DNA of 64,000 nt, taken from NCBI RefSeq assembly GCF_000143085.1, contig NC_014315.1:3192001-3256000 (forward strand). The letters run 5' to 3'. The notes below the pieces were generated by a model. The model was not told where the DNA came from. It did not search any database and saw nothing but the letters and a program-made list of their open reading frames with translations. The position numbers were made by a program, and so were the translations under genes. The stretch's first letter is position 1. Every line of letters starts with the position of its first letter. The DNA comes from Nitrosococcus watsonii C-113. GTDB taxonomy: Bacteria > Pseudomonadota > Gammaproteobacteria > Nitrosococcales > Nitrosococcaceae. Below, piece by piece: positions 55,310-64,000 of this stretch.

Positions 55310-56468
55310 AGTCTGGTACCTTAGTACGGTACAAAAACAAAGACTTTCTCTAATTTTTTGTTATAGCGATCTTTTTATCAAAAAGGAGGTCAACCCAAAG
55401 TCATATCTGCCGTGTTTGTGAGGCGCCATTGGGCAAAGCTCGGCGCAGCGTATCCAACCCCAACCGGATCACACTCCAAGCGCGGCGCTCAAGCGAGCGA
55501 CCCGCTCTGGATCGGTGATGTGGTGTCTTCGAGGTTAAAACCCCCGGCGCTTCATTACCGCAAACAGGCACTCTGTTTGCCACCGTTGCCGGTAGTCTTC
55601 GAGCGCCTGTTCCGGGGCGTGGGCCGTGATGACGATGACCTGTTCCCCACGGGGTGCGCGCGTACCGACAAGGTACAAAGTATGCCCCCATAGGCGCCGT
55701 GGCCAATTGAGCACCATCACCTCACCGCTCTGCACGGGCAAAAAGCCGGGTGAGCGGTAGATGGGCGTTACAAGGGCAGTTAGGGGTCTGGGTATTATTT
55801 GGAAGGCGCAAGCGAAACCAAATCCCGCGTTGGATGAGATAGGCTAACCACCGATGACCACGGAACTCCCGCTCGGCCGCCAGACACTCAATGCGCTCCG
55901 GCGGAAAGCGGCGTAGAAACCGCTCTAGCAGGGCGATACGCTCCTCGGTGGAGGCGTTACCTCTTCTCCCCAGCACCGGTCCACATCAGCAGCACAGATA
56001 CCCCCCCTCATAGGCTACCGAGAGGACCAGTACGTTAATCAGCCTGCCTCCCAACTGCCAGAGGGTCCGATCCAGGCACAGCACCCACCGCTCGCCCACA
56101 TCTAGCCAACTCCTCACCAGCACCGCCACCAGCTCAGTTTCAAAAACATGGTGACGAAAAAAACGCTTCACCCGCTGATAAACCCATTCCCGCTGCACTA
56201 CCGCATCCAAACCCAACACCAGTTGGGTTAAATTCACCACCCGTACTTGAACCATCGCCACTATCAATTGGGCTAAACAGTCAATACGGGCTTGATGACA
56301 GGGCAGACAACGCTTACGTTCAAGCTTCAGTAAGTGAGCAGCCATCATGAGGAGATGAACCTTTACTTGGCGGTAAACCGTTCATCATAACCTTATCGCT
56401 CTCTTACTGTATAACTCACTGAAAGTGTTAACTATATCCGCGCTTTGTACCGTACTAAAGTCTGGTAC
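55310..56468 (-). mobile_element. Decayed IS4-family insertion sequence with 10-bp target duplication
   Basis: The direct repeat AGTCTGGTAC occurs at 55310-55319 and 56459-56468, the size expected for IS4-type insertion. Inside it the termini TTAGTACGGTACAAA (55321-55335) and TTTGTACCGTACTAA (56444-56458) are perfect 15-bp inverted repeats. The element proper is about 1.14 kb. The single transposase gene lies on the minus strand and is multiply frameshifted. The element has landed inside a zinc-ribbon transposase fragment of another family (56469-56664). Confidence 0.85.
55404..56348 (-). pseudogene. IS4-family transposase, frameshifted
   Basis: Pieces in successive frames together read as one IS4 transposase. 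N-terminal: LLKLERKRCLPCHQARIDCLAQL to CLDRTLWQLG (first Asp). A G-rich run near 56005 disrupts the frame, and then RRGNASTEERIALLERFL and CLAAEREFRGHRWL follow. After another shift come HTLYLVGTR and the Y-2-R-3-E-6-K signature YRQRWQTECLFAVMK, and a last shift in GGGTTTTAACC leads to NLEDTHITDPERVARL. At least three or four indels are needed. The second catalytic residue, normally Asp in ADREF, is Glu here, so it is dead even if repaired. Confidence 0.85.
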
Positions 56469-56664
56469 TCACGTTTAGGCCGCCCTGAAGGAAAGAAAGC
56501 CCTATACAACGCTTTTGAACATCACGTGGTGTGCGTGGCATTGGAGATTGTATGTAATTACAAGCGCAGGACTTGCAGCGGTAACGCCCCTTTGATCTCA
56601 CGATACCGTTCCTTACCGCCTCGGCACAAAGGCATGGAGCACAATGCATAGAACGGTATCTCAA
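56469..56664 (-). pseudogene. N-terminal fragment of an IS1-like zinc-ribbon transposase
   Basis: The open frame starts MRYRSMHCAPCLCAEAVR, continues NGIVRSKGRYRCKSCACNYIQ and then a helix-turn-helix-like stretch, PRDVQKRCIGLSFLQGGL. The CxxC pair plus CxxC and the NG-R-KG-RYRCK pattern are typical of the InsA-type start of IS1-family elements. It is cut by the right end of the IS4-type element, and nothing recognisable of its C-terminus is on the other side. Confidence 0.6.
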
Positions 56665-56785
56665 ATCTATCTATAAGTAGCAATGCCTATCTATGAACTC
56701 TGCTGATATAGGCTAAGACCCTTACTCCAGTGACTGTGTTTGAGCAGAAAGCTACCCTTCGTTTCATCCACCTTCAGCTTGTCTC

Positions 56786-57649
56786 TATAGTGATTTGAGA
56801 TAAGAATCGATCATGCTATCGTGAACCCATGAGGTATTTCTTAGACTTTCGTAAAAATGTGGTGAGCTTTATCGAAGAGGGCGGAAGCCGGAGAGAAGCC
56901 GGGCGCCTATTCAAAATATCCCGTAACACACTATATCGCTGGTGGACGAGTGAAGGTTTATGCCCTAAGCGGCATGGGCCTCGTTATCGAAAGCTGGATA
57001 AGGCGGCATTAAAGGGCCATGTTCAGGATTATCCTGATGCTAAACTTTCAGAGCGCGGCGCTCACTTTGGCGTTCATACCCGTGCAATTGGGTCCAGTCT
57101 GCGCCAGAAAAAAAGCGCGTAGATATGCCGAAAACTGCCCTATGCAAAGGGCGAATTATCTTGCCCGATGGCGCTTCAAAAGTCACGGTCAGGAGAACAG
57201 TGTTTATTGTGATGAAAGCGGCTTTGAAAAACACAGCTATCGCCCGCATGGAGGGCACCAGGGGGCCAAAAAATTTAGGGAGATGTAGCGGGAAACAACC
57301 GCAAGGAGGTGAACTTCATCATCGCCCAGCGCAGAGAACAAGGGCTGGCACCGGTTATATTCAAAGGCTCTTGCAACACAGCTTGGGTTAATATGTGGCT
57401 AAAGGATTTTTTGCTTAAAGAATTAACAAAACCAAGCGTTATTGTGATGGATAATGCCCGCTTTCACAAAAAATCTGATATCAAAGCCATTTTTGAGAAA
57501 GCCGGGCATACCTCACTTCCACTCCCAACCTACTCACCCGATGTCAACCCCATTGAACCATCCTTTGCTCTACTCAAAAAACAAAGGCAGTTCTCAGGAG
57601 AAAATATCGAAAAACTCATGATGTCACAAAGTTATTTAGTATAACTATA
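56786..57649 (+). mobile_element. IS630-family element with frameshifted transposase
   Basis: A region with one transposase on the plus strand. The probable ends are TATAGTGAT near 56786 and ATAACTATA ending at 57649, which read as an imperfect inverted repeat (CTATAGT on each side) with TA at the outer edge. TA target use is normal for IS630. The exact ends are not certain. Confidence 0.6.
56829..57644 (+). pseudogene. IS630-family transposase with two compensating frameshifts
   Basis: About 272 codons overall. The first frame (56829-57120) gives a helix-turn-helix start: FIEEGGSRREAGRLFKISR and YRWW. In a run of seven A at 57108-57114 the reading must shift to continue as ARRYAENCPMQRANYL and VYCDESGFEKHSYRPHG (first Asp). 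Near the A6 run at about 57271 it returns to the first frame: GDVAGNNRKEVNFIIAQRR, VIVMDNARFHK (second Asp) and SPDVNPIEPSFALLKK (Glu). The DDE triad is complete. One shift at a homopolymer could be programmed; two suggest decay. Confidence 0.8.
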
Positions 57650-58200
57650 GCATTCTCCTCGCCTCCTCTTCAGTTCTTCTCCTAGGGGCCAAACCCCGTA
57701 TAATCTTCTATTAACTGCCAAACTGGGGTCAAGCTATTGATTATTGGTTGAATAAACTGCGGTAAACTTAACATATGATTAAAGAGAGGGATAACTTGCG
57801 AAAAAGCAGTAATATTTCTCCTACTCCTGCATCTTCTAAAGAGGTAATGTGGTACCCAAAAAAGATCTGACTTATTATTACGGATTATTTCCTTAAGTGA
57901 GATTTCTACATTCTTACTGAGGAATACCTAAAAACCCTAGAGCTTTACCAGATACGGGGTTTATTAAGGGAGGACACCATAGAGGGTGAAATAGCGCATC
58001 AAGGAGGCAACGCTACAACGAGGGTCAGTTATCAAGGGCAAATGGAATGTAAGTGATAAGCATATGCTGATTTGGACCGGAAGAGCATATTAACTTGCAG
58101 CCGTATCGTAATGATGAGATAGCTATGATCTGACCCAAAAATGATCAACCTGCTCTCCTGCTCCGGAGGGGGCGGGCAGACCAGAAAGGCAGGAGTAAAA
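57650..58200. other. Gene-poor region with a possible gene remnant
   Basis: About 550 bp after the IS630-type element. The stretch 57901-58056 reads open for 51 codons on the plus strand (FYILTEEYLKTLELYQIRG and LREDTIEGEIAHQGG) and ends in TGA, but it has no start codon before its last few codons. It looks like the tail of a degraded gene of unknown type. Nothing else stands out. Confidence 0.4.
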
Positions 58201-58860
58201 ATGAAGACAGTAATGAAGCAATTATTACAGAGTACCCCTTTTCTTATGGCGACTATCTTTTTCTGCATACCGTATGCGTGGGCGCAGGAGGAAAATCCGG
58301 TGCAGGAACCTATGCTTGGCATACCATGCGTGACAAAAGCTAAAGGGTATGTAGTACATTTTACCGCTTATCAACGAGCAGAAAAGGGGGGAAAAGAGGA
58401 GGAGGGGAAAAAAAAGCTAGAGTTTGAACGTTTTTGCCATAATTTACCTATCACTGGTACTACGCTGATTACCATTGATCTCGTAGATCACTATACCAGG
58501 AGTCGCCCGGTAGCACTCCGGATTGTAGAAACAGCGTCAGGCGAAGAGCAAGGTACGGTAACAGAAACACGCACGTTAGTAGAGCTCCCTGAGAAAAACT
58601 ACCGTGCTGGCTTGCTGGAAACACAGGTGGATTTTAACAAACGAGGCGTATATGCCGCTGTCCTAACGATAGGGGGGGAAGAGATCAGTATCCCTATCCG
58701 GGTAGGGATAAAAGAAGAGGCTTCTTTGGCGCGGCGTTTACTGCCTATCATTTTTGGCATCTTGATACTTGCTGCGCTCGGTTATGCTTTTTACCGTTAT
58801 AGAAGCACAAAAGGGAAAAAAGCAGAAATGAAGGCTAAAAAAGAAACAGAAGAAAAGTAG
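58201..58860 (+). CDS. Membrane-anchored periplasmic protein, AmoD/PmoD-like by layout
   Basis: 219 residues from the ATG at 58201, which has a GGCAGGAG site; the frame stays open 60 bp upstream but without signal character. A signal peptide (about 1-28, ending YAWAQE) is followed by a beta-rich domain of about 145 residues with two cysteines (Cys43 in GIPCVTKAKGY and Cys79 in ERFCHNLPITG). One C-terminal helix (about 179-198) and a lysine-rich cytoplasmic tail complete it. This layout and the AYQ...FC.NLP pattern remind me of the AmoD/PmoD proteins associated with ammonia and methane monooxygenases, but I cannot confirm it. No amo gene is nearby. Confidence 0.7.
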   Translation: MKTVMKQLLQSTPFLMATIFFCIPYAWAQEENPVQEPMLGIPCVTKAKGYVVHFTAYQRAEKGGKEEEGKKKLEFERFCHNLPITGTTLITIDLVDHYTRSRPVALRIVETASGEEQGTVTETRTLVELPEKNYRAGLLETQVDFNKRGVYAAVLTIGGEEISIPIRVGIKEEASLARRLLPIIFGILILAALGYAFYRYRSTKGKKAEMKAKKETEEK

Positions 58861-59186
58861 GAAGGGAAGGACAAAGATTAATTTATAACCAACATTTTTA
58901 TCGTATACAGTGCTCCGATCTCCTGGTCACATTAACCTGACAAATAGTATATAAGTATCTCGGTAAAATTTAAGAGAGGAATATACGGTTAATTTTGCAT
59001 TATTCAACCGTTTCTGCAAACCAGCAAGCCTGAATGAGGAGTGTAGCAGCAGTGATTGGATTAAAAACTTACAATGTTAATTCCTTAAATTTTTATCAGG
59101 ATACTTAAATAAAGCTTTGCTCTAATTATGGAAATTCCCTGGCCGGGTGATCGGAGTCTATTATTATTAAAATATTAAGGTAAATC
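58861..59186. other. Intergenic AT-rich stretch
   Basis: About 325 bp between the two exported-protein genes. No open frame or clear hairpin with a T-run was found. The promoter of the following gene probably lies in the AT-rich 59080-59170. Confidence 0.4.
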
Positions 59187-59570
59187 ATGAAATTAAGGTG
59201 GTTAATTCTGGCACCGATGCTATTCTCTACGACTTCATTAGGCGATATGCTTGAAGATCGGGGTATGGTTCAATGGGACGTTGATTCAAGAAATTATTTA
59301 GAATGTTCCGAAAAAAATATATTTTTGAGAATACTCTGCGAGCCAGTTGAGTTCGTCGGCAACATGGGGGCTCGCTGGCCCATCAATATCCTTGAAGAAG
59401 GCGGATTTGGAGCGATGGATTGGGGGCGTACTGCAGGAGATAAGATTCCCGTATTAGGCCATATTCTAGGCGGGGCAGCAGGACTCGGGGTAGGTGCTTT
59501 TAAGGGTGTAGGGGAAGGCTTCATTTATTCATTCCCAGCAGTGCTTGAAAAACCAGGGATAATCGATTAG
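59187..59570 (+). CDS. Small exported protein with glycine-rich tail, function unknown
   Basis: 127 residues. A signal peptide (MKLRWLILAPMLFSTTSLG) precedes a domain with two cysteines (YLECSEKN and LRILCEPVEF). The second half, GHILGGAAGLGVGAFKGVGEGFIYSFPAV, has glycines at regular spacing and could insert in a membrane like a glycine zipper. I do not recognise a family. It stands alone between mobile-element debris and hemE. Confidence 0.65.
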   Translation: MKLRWLILAPMLFSTTSLGDMLEDRGMVQWDVDSRNYLECSEKNIFLRILCEPVEFVGNMGARWPINILEEGGFGAMDWGRTAGDKIPVLGHILGGAAGLGVGAFKGVGEGFIYSFPAVLEKPGIID

Positions 59571-59839
59571 AAAAACGGATTGCGCTTAAATTCTGCACGC
59601 TTAATACTTCCTACATGGATGGGATCGTATGGGAGATACGCTTGCATATAGGATCCTATCGTTGTCTTTAGGGCAATAATCCACCAGTATACATCTTTCC
59701 AAAGTAGGAAGGTTATAAAGGTATAACTGCAGAGTAAACTAATAGCCATCAAGGTTAGTTTAGCGATCGAGCAACTCCTCTTTATTATGGAGCATTAGGC
59801 ATCCTTTTATTAAACACTCCTTTGCTGGAACAAACTCAT

Positions 59840-60922
59840 TCACTTATAGGTATGGTATGGCACACTCAGTTCATGGACCGCATCCACAAGGGCCGTTACT
59901 TTCTCAGGCTTTACCGTAGGATGAATTCCATGCCCAAGATTAAAAATATGGCCGCTACCAGCACCATAAGCTTTAATGATTTCGCTTACCTCCCGGCGTA
60001 CCCGTGCGCTGGAGGCATAAAGCACGCAAGGGTCCATGTTCCCTTGCAGGGCTACTTGCTTTCCTACCCGCATTCGCGCTTTAGCGAGGTCCACGGTCCA
60101 ATCAACCCCTAGAGCATCACAGCCTGCCTCGACCATTGCCTCCAGCCAAAGCCCTCCCCCTTTGGTAAATAAAATCACTGGTACTTGCCGACCCTCGTTT
60201 TCTCGCATTAAGCCCTCCACGATCCGGGCCATATAAGAAAGAGAGAAGTCCTGATAGTCTCGGTGGCTTAACGCTCCACCCCAGCTATCGAAGAGCATTA
60301 CGGCCTGTGCACCCGCTGCTATCTGGGCGTTAAGATAGACTGTAACAGCCTGGGCAAGAACTTCTAGTAGGTGGTGCATTACCTGAGGTTGCTCAAACAT
60401 CAGTCCCTTGATTAGGGCAAAATCCTTACTTGATCCTCCCTCCACCATATAGCACGCTAAGGTCCAGGGACTGCCAGAAAAACCGATGAGAGGCACGCGC
60501 CCATCTAGCTCTCTTCGGGTTAATCGGAGAGCTTCCATGACATAACCTAAATCCGATTCTGGATCTGGAACCCCAAGGGCAGAGACTTGGTTGTTAGTTC
60601 TTACCGGCCGTTCAAAGCGAGGCCCTTCACCTTTGGAAAAATACAGTCCCAACCCCATGGCATGCGGAATGGTGAGAATATCAGAAAAAATAATAGCAGC
60701 ATCCAGGTCAAAACGGTGCAGCGGTTGCAAAGTCACTTCGCAAGCCAGCTCTGGCGTTGTACATAAGGTCAAAAAATCCCCAGCTTTAGCACGCACTTCC
60801 CGATATTCGGGGAGATAACGCCCTGCCTGGCGCATGATCCAAACCGGAGTTCGGTCCACCGGCTGCCGTAACAACGCCCGGAGAAAACGATCATTTTTTA
60901 ACTCAACCATATGGGTAGTCAT
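59840..60922 (-). CDS. hemE: Uroporphyrinogen decarboxylase
   Basis: A 360-residue TIM barrel that removes four carboxyl groups from uroporphyrinogen III to give coproporphyrinogen III in haem synthesis. The signature [16 protein letters not shown], the aspartate region [32 protein letters not shown] and [15 protein letters not shown] are all visible. Length is normal. It follows purE on the same strand with a 30-bp gap, so it is likely in one unit with topA and purE. Confidence 0.97.
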   Translation of the reverse strand: MTTHMVELKNDRFLRALLRQPVDRTPVWIMRQAGRYLPEYREVRAKAGDFLTLCTTPELACEVTLQPLHRFDLDAAIIFSDILTIPHAMGLGLYFSKGEGPRFERPVRTNNQVSALGVPDPESDLGYVMEALRLTRRELDGRVPLIGFSGSPWTLACYMVEGGSSKDFALIKGLMFEQPQVMHHLLEVLAQAVTVYLNAQIAAGAQAVMLFDSWGGALSHRDYQDFSLSYMARIVEGLMRENEGRQVPVILFTKGGGLWLEAMVEAGCDALGVDWTVDLAKARMRVGKQVALQGNMDPCVLYASSARVRREVSEIIKAYGAGSGHIFNLGHGIHPTVKPEKVTALVDAVHELSVPYHTYK

Positions 60923-60952
60923 CGCTCCACTAAATTAAGACCCTAGGCTATT

Positions 60953-61453
60953 TCAGGAATGGTGCTCCAGAATATTGGCTTTAGCGAGGATAGCTTCAGC
61001 CATGGCTTGGCGATCCGAAAGAAGACGCTGAGCTAGAGCAGTATCTGTGATTCCTAAAATTTGGGCTGCCAAATAAGCGGCGTTTTTTGCTCCTGGCTTA
61101 CCAATAGCCACGCAAGCCACAGGAACGCCCCCAGGCATCTGTACCGTGGACAATAAAGCATCCATTCCCTTTAATGGCCCCCCCTCCATAGGTACCCCAA
61201 TTACCGGCTTTAAGGTATTGGCGGCTACGGCGCCGGCAAGATGGGCTGCTAACCCGGCCGCAGCAATAAACACACCACAACCACGGGCATCCGCTTCTTT
61301 AACATAATGAGCGGTAGCTTCTGGAGTTCGGTGGGCAGAACTAATCCGCACTTCAAAGGGCACTTCTAATGTTTTTAATACGTCCAAGGTAGCCTGCATA
61401 ATAGGTAAATCCGATTCCGATCCCATCAGCACAGCAACAAAAGGGTTGTTCAT
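60953..61453 (-). CDS. purE: N5-carboxyaminoimidazole ribonucleotide mutase
   Basis: A 166-residue class I PurE, converting N5-CAIR to CAIR in purine synthesis. GSESDLPIMQATLDVL, RISSAHRTPEATAHYV with the catalytic histidine, and AAAGLAAHLAGAVAANTLKPVIGVPM are typical. No purK is present next to it. It sits between topA and hemE on the same strand. Confidence 0.97.
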   Translation of the reverse strand: MNNPFVAVLMGSESDLPIMQATLDVLKTLEVPFEVRISSAHRTPEATAHYVKEADARGCGVFIAAAGLAAHLAGAVAANTLKPVIGVPMEGGPLKGMDALLSTVQMPGGVPVACVAIGKPGAKNAAYLAAQILGITDTALAQRLLSDRQAMAEAILAKANILEHHS

Positions 61454-61502
61454 CTATAATCCTCTTACAAAATAAAAACTTAACTCTATCTTGGCAGGAA
61501 AT

Positions 61503-63854
61503 TCAGCCTTTAGCTTTCTTCCGGCTTCCAGCTTTACGGCGCGCTCGTTTCACCGGTGCTTCATGGATAAGGGTTTGCGCTTGTTCCAGACTAAGCTCCT
61601 CAGGCGCTTGCTCCTTGGGAACGCGGACGTTGCGCTCGCCATCAGTTACATAAGGGCCGTAACGCCCATTAAGCACTTGAATTCCACTATCGGGAAACAC
61701 CTTAATCACCCGATTAGCATCAGCCTGTCTCTTCTCCTCGATAAGCACTAGCGCCCGTTCCAAAGGAATAGTATGGGGATCTTCTCCCCGCAGAGAAACA
61801 TATTTATTATCGTATTTTACATAAGGCCCAAAGCGCCCAATATTAACGCTAACTCGTTCGCCTCCCGGTGTAAATCCCAGCTCTCGCGGTAATTTAAACA
61901 ATGCCAACGCTTCTTCTAAGGTGATAGCATCCATTTTTTGGCCTGGCTGCAAACCGGCAAAGCGGGGCTTTTCTTCATCCTCCTTGGAACCAATCTGGAT
62001 ATAAGGTCCATAACGTCCCATGCGCACCGATACCGGACGGCTACTTTGGGGATCAACTCCTAATTCCCGAGCCTGGACGGCTTCTTCCCGACTAACGTTT
62101 TGTTCTTTTTCTTGTATCCGTGCAGAAAATGGCCCCCAAAATTCCTCCAACACTGGAATCCACACTTTCTCCCCACGAGAAATGGCATCTAGTTCATCTT
62201 CTAAGCGAGCGGTGAAATCATAGTCTACATAAGGATTAAAATGCTCCGTCAGAAAGCGGTTAACGACCCGTCCCACATCCGTTGGCTGGAAACGCTTGCT
62301 TTCCAAGACAGTGTAATCCCGTTGCTGGAGGGTTGAAATGATAGTGGCATATGTAGATGGGCGCCCAATACCAAATTCTTCCAAGGCACGCACCAGACTA
62401 GCCTCGGTATAGCGGGGTGGCGGCTCGGTGAAATGCTGCTCCGGGCGTATCTGTAACAGCGCTACTCTATCTCCTTCCTTCATGGGAGGCAACTTCCGCT
62501 GTTCCTCTTCCCCCTTGGCATCATCCCGACCTTCCTGATATACGGCCATAAAGCCGGGATCAACCACCGTCGAACCGGTAGCCCGGAAAATATTGCCGCG
62601 GGCATCCTCTCCCCTTTCTGGCGCTGCCTTTTGAGTGTCCAAATCTACCGCCACAGCATCAATGGTGGCATGATTCATCTGGCAAGCAATCGTGCGGCGC
62701 CAAATAAGCTGATAAAGCTTGAACTGTTCGGGTTTTAGGTAGGGTTTGAGTGCCTCGGGAACCCGGTATACCGACGTAGGCCGGACAGCTTCATGGGCTT
62801 CTTGAGCATTCTTGGCCCGGGTTTTAAAGGTCCTCGATTTAACCGGTAAGCTATTTTGTCCAAACCGCTCTGCAATGAAATTGCGAATTTCTCCCACGGC
62901 CTCATTCGCCAGATTGACCGAATCAGTTCGCATATAAGTAATCAAGCCCATCGCCCCATCCCCAATATCAACCCCTTCATAGAGCTGTTGGGCTACGCTC
63001 ATAGTCCGCTTAGCAGAAAAACCAAGCTTACGGGAGGCTTCCTGCTGTAACGTGGAAGTAATGAAGGGTGCTGCTGGATTGCGGCGGCGCTGCTTACGCT
63101 CTACCTTGATCACCCACAACTCGCCTGCTGCCGCCTTGGTCAGCCGTTCCACAAGCGCCAAAGCCTGATCTTTATTTTCAATATCAAACTGGGTTAGTTT
63201 TCTACCATCCAAATGGGTTAGTTTGGCAACAAATGGCTGCTTGGCTGCCGCTGCATCTGCCTCCAACGTCCAATACTCTCGAACTTTAAAGGCATCTATC
63301 TCTTTCTCCCGCTCGCAGATTAAACGCAGTGCTGGGCTTTGTACCCGTCCAGCAGACAGGCCGCGGCGAATCTTTTTCCAGAGTAGCGGAGAGAGATTAA
63401 ACCCTACCAGATAATCTAAAGCGCGCCGTGCCTGCTGGGCATTAACCAAATCCAAGGAAATATCACGAGGATGAGCGACAGCCTCGTTAACCGCCTGTGA
63501 GGTAATTTCGTAGAACACTACTCGCTGGATAGCTTTATCCTCCAAGACCCCCTCCTCCTTAAGAAGCTCGAGAAGGTGCCAAGAAATCGCCTCCCCTTCC
63601 CTATCTGGATCAGTGGCAAGAAGAAGAGAATCAGCACTTTTCAATGCCTTGGCAATAGCATTTACATGACGACCATTCTTTTCAATGGCCTGATACTTCA
63701 TTTTAAACCCATGCTCAGGATCGACCGCGCCCTCCTTGGGCATCAAATCCCGCACGTGTCCATAGGAAGCCAGCACTTCAAAGTTTTTCCCCAAATATTT
63801 CTTAATAGTTTTAGCTTTGGCTGGGGACTCCACAACAACCACATTTTTACTCAT
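61503..63854 (-). CDS. topA: DNA topoisomerase I with Toprim C-terminal repeats and no zinc ribbons
   Basis: 783 residues of type IA topoisomerase, which relaxes negative supercoils. Toprim: VVVESPAKAKTIKKYLG and LATDPDREGEAISWHL. The catalytic tyrosine is Tyr307 in GLITYMRTDSVNL. After about residue 600 there are three GRYGPY/GRFGPY-type repeats (RMGRYGPYIQIG, NIGRFGPYVKYD, LNGRYGPYVTDG) and a basic tail, with no cysteine pairs. E. coli TopA instead ends in Cys4 zinc ribbons. Smg precedes and purE follows on the same strand. Confidence 0.96.
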   Translation of the reverse strand: MSKNVVVVESPAKAKTIKKYLGKNFEVLASYGHVRDLMPKEGAVDPEHGFKMKYQAIEKNGRHVNAIAKALKSADSLLLATDPDREGEAISWHLLELLKEEGVLEDKAIQRVVFYEITSQAVNEAVAHPRDISLDLVNAQQARRALDYLVGFNLSPLLWKKIRRGLSAGRVQSPALRLICEREKEIDAFKVREYWTLEADAAAAKQPFVAKLTHLDGRKLTQFDIENKDQALALVERLTKAAAGELWVIKVERKQRRRNPAAPFITSTLQQEASRKLGFSAKRTMSVAQQLYEGVDIGDGAMGLITYMRTDSVNLANEAVGEIRNFIAERFGQNSLPVKSRTFKTRAKNAQEAHEAVRPTSVYRVPEALKPYLKPEQFKLYQLIWRRTIACQMNHATIDAVAVDLDTQKAAPERGEDARGNIFRATGSTVVDPGFMAVYQEGRDDAKGEEEQRKLPPMKEGDRVALLQIRPEQHFTEPPPRYTEASLVRALEEFGIGRPSTYATIISTLQQRDYTVLESKRFQPTDVGRVVNRFLTEHFNPYVDYDFTARLEDELDAISRGEKVWIPVLEEFWGPFSARIQEKEQNVSREEAVQARELGVDPQSSRPVSVRMGRYGPYIQIGSKEDEEKPRFAGLQPGQKMDAITLEEALALFKLPRELGFTPGGERVSVNIGRFGPYVKYDNKYVSLRGEDPHTIPLERALVLIEEKRQADANRVIKVFPDSGIQVLNGRYGPYVTDGERNVRVPKEQAPEELSLEQAQTLIHEAPVKRARRKAGSRKKAKG

Positions 63855-63871
63855 TGACTATCCTCTGAAAA

Positions 63872-63894
63872 CTCAAAGCCCGCAGAACGCGGGC
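63872..63894 (-). terminator. Hairpin between smg and topA
   Basis: On the minus strand GCCCGC-GTTCT-GCGGGC followed by TTTGAGTTTTC. A 6-bp GC stem with a short interrupted T-run, about 20 bp before the topA start. It would end or reduce transcription from smg into topA. Confidence 0.5.
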
Positions 63895-63958
63895 ATCAAG
63901 CAAACTCATAAGGCTAGTTCCCGCGCGCTCTCGGCGCGAGGCCAAGCAAACCCAAGCA

Positions 63959-64000
63959 TCAATGCAGAAGATCGCTGACCTCATCAAAAACCAAATCTTC
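63959..64000 (-). CDS. smg: C-terminal end of Smg (DUF494), cut by the window edge
   Basis: The minus-strand frame reads EDLVFDEVSDLLH then TGA. This aligns with the C-terminus of E. coli Smg as I recall it (EELLFEVNEGMLH). The dprA-smg-topA order is usual in gammaproteobacteria. Only 13 residues are visible, so the call leans on context. Confidence 0.55.
   Translation of the reverse strand, partial: EDLVFDEVSDLLH

Noticed and set aside
59567-59749. Possible 60-residue membrane peptide on the minus strand
   Set aside because: Hydrophobic but without a ribosome site. Its 3' end touches the exported-protein gene; support is too thin to call it.

Overview
The window looks like chromosome from a gammaproteobacterium of the Chromatiales, most plausibly a marine ammonia oxidiser of the Nitrosococcus type. 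The housekeeping order is gammaproteobacterial: coaBC-dut-algC-argB-pyrE, yggS-proC-yggT-yggU beside pilT, and smg-topA-purE-hemE. The norS-norY-senC-orf1 cluster at 12.7-16.2 kb, next to an NsrR-type regulator, is typical of ammonia oxidisers. The organism name is an inference, because no rRNA or amoCAB genes lie in the window.

Layout. 1-4.2 kb: a TetR-MFP-RND efflux operon, cut by the left edge. 4.3-6.4 kb: a Bax-like peptidoglycan hydrolase and dusA. 6.5-8.4 kb: an AIPR-family anti-phage gene broken by one in-frame stop and flanked by integron attC-like sequence. 8.5-12 kb: a MoxR ATPase/VWA metallopeptidase pair, a His-rich DUF4124 protein and HU. 12.1-18.7 kb: nsrR, the nitric-oxide-reductase-like haem-copper oxidase cluster, an FMN-binding protein and a porin. 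19.5-30 kb: DoxX, a Ycf45-like R3H ATPase, and a partner-switching set (STAS antagonist, anti-sigma kinase, PAS-SpoIIE phosphatase) that surrounds a giant NAD-glutamate dehydrogenase. 30.2-33.6 kb: a sugar dehydrogenase and an inositol-lipid pair (inositol-phosphate synthase and CDP-alcohol phosphatidyltransferase). 33.6-38 kb: a PLP decarboxylase, two unknown proteins, a stand-alone LOV photoreceptor and an SRPBCC protein. 38-42.4 kb: MltD, a DjlA-like co-chaperone, a doubly broken hydrolase and an exported unknown. 42.9-55.3 kb: conserved housekeeping genes. 55.3-59.8 kb: a patch of mobile-element debris (an IS4-type element nested in an IS1-like fragment, then a frameshifted IS630-type element), followed by two exported unknown proteins, one of which resembles AmoD/PmoD. 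59.8-64 kb: hemE, purE, topA and the very end of smg.

How it works together. Nitrosative stress handling (NsrR, sNOR), copper-site assembly (SenC) and possibly an AmoD-like copper protein suit an organism producing NO from ammonia oxidation. STAS, kinase and phosphatase could form one switch. Ino1 plus the phosphatidyltransferase could make inositol phospholipids, which are rare in gammaproteobacteria. No CRISPR array, tRNA or rRNA was seen. Everything here was read by eye; no database search was run.
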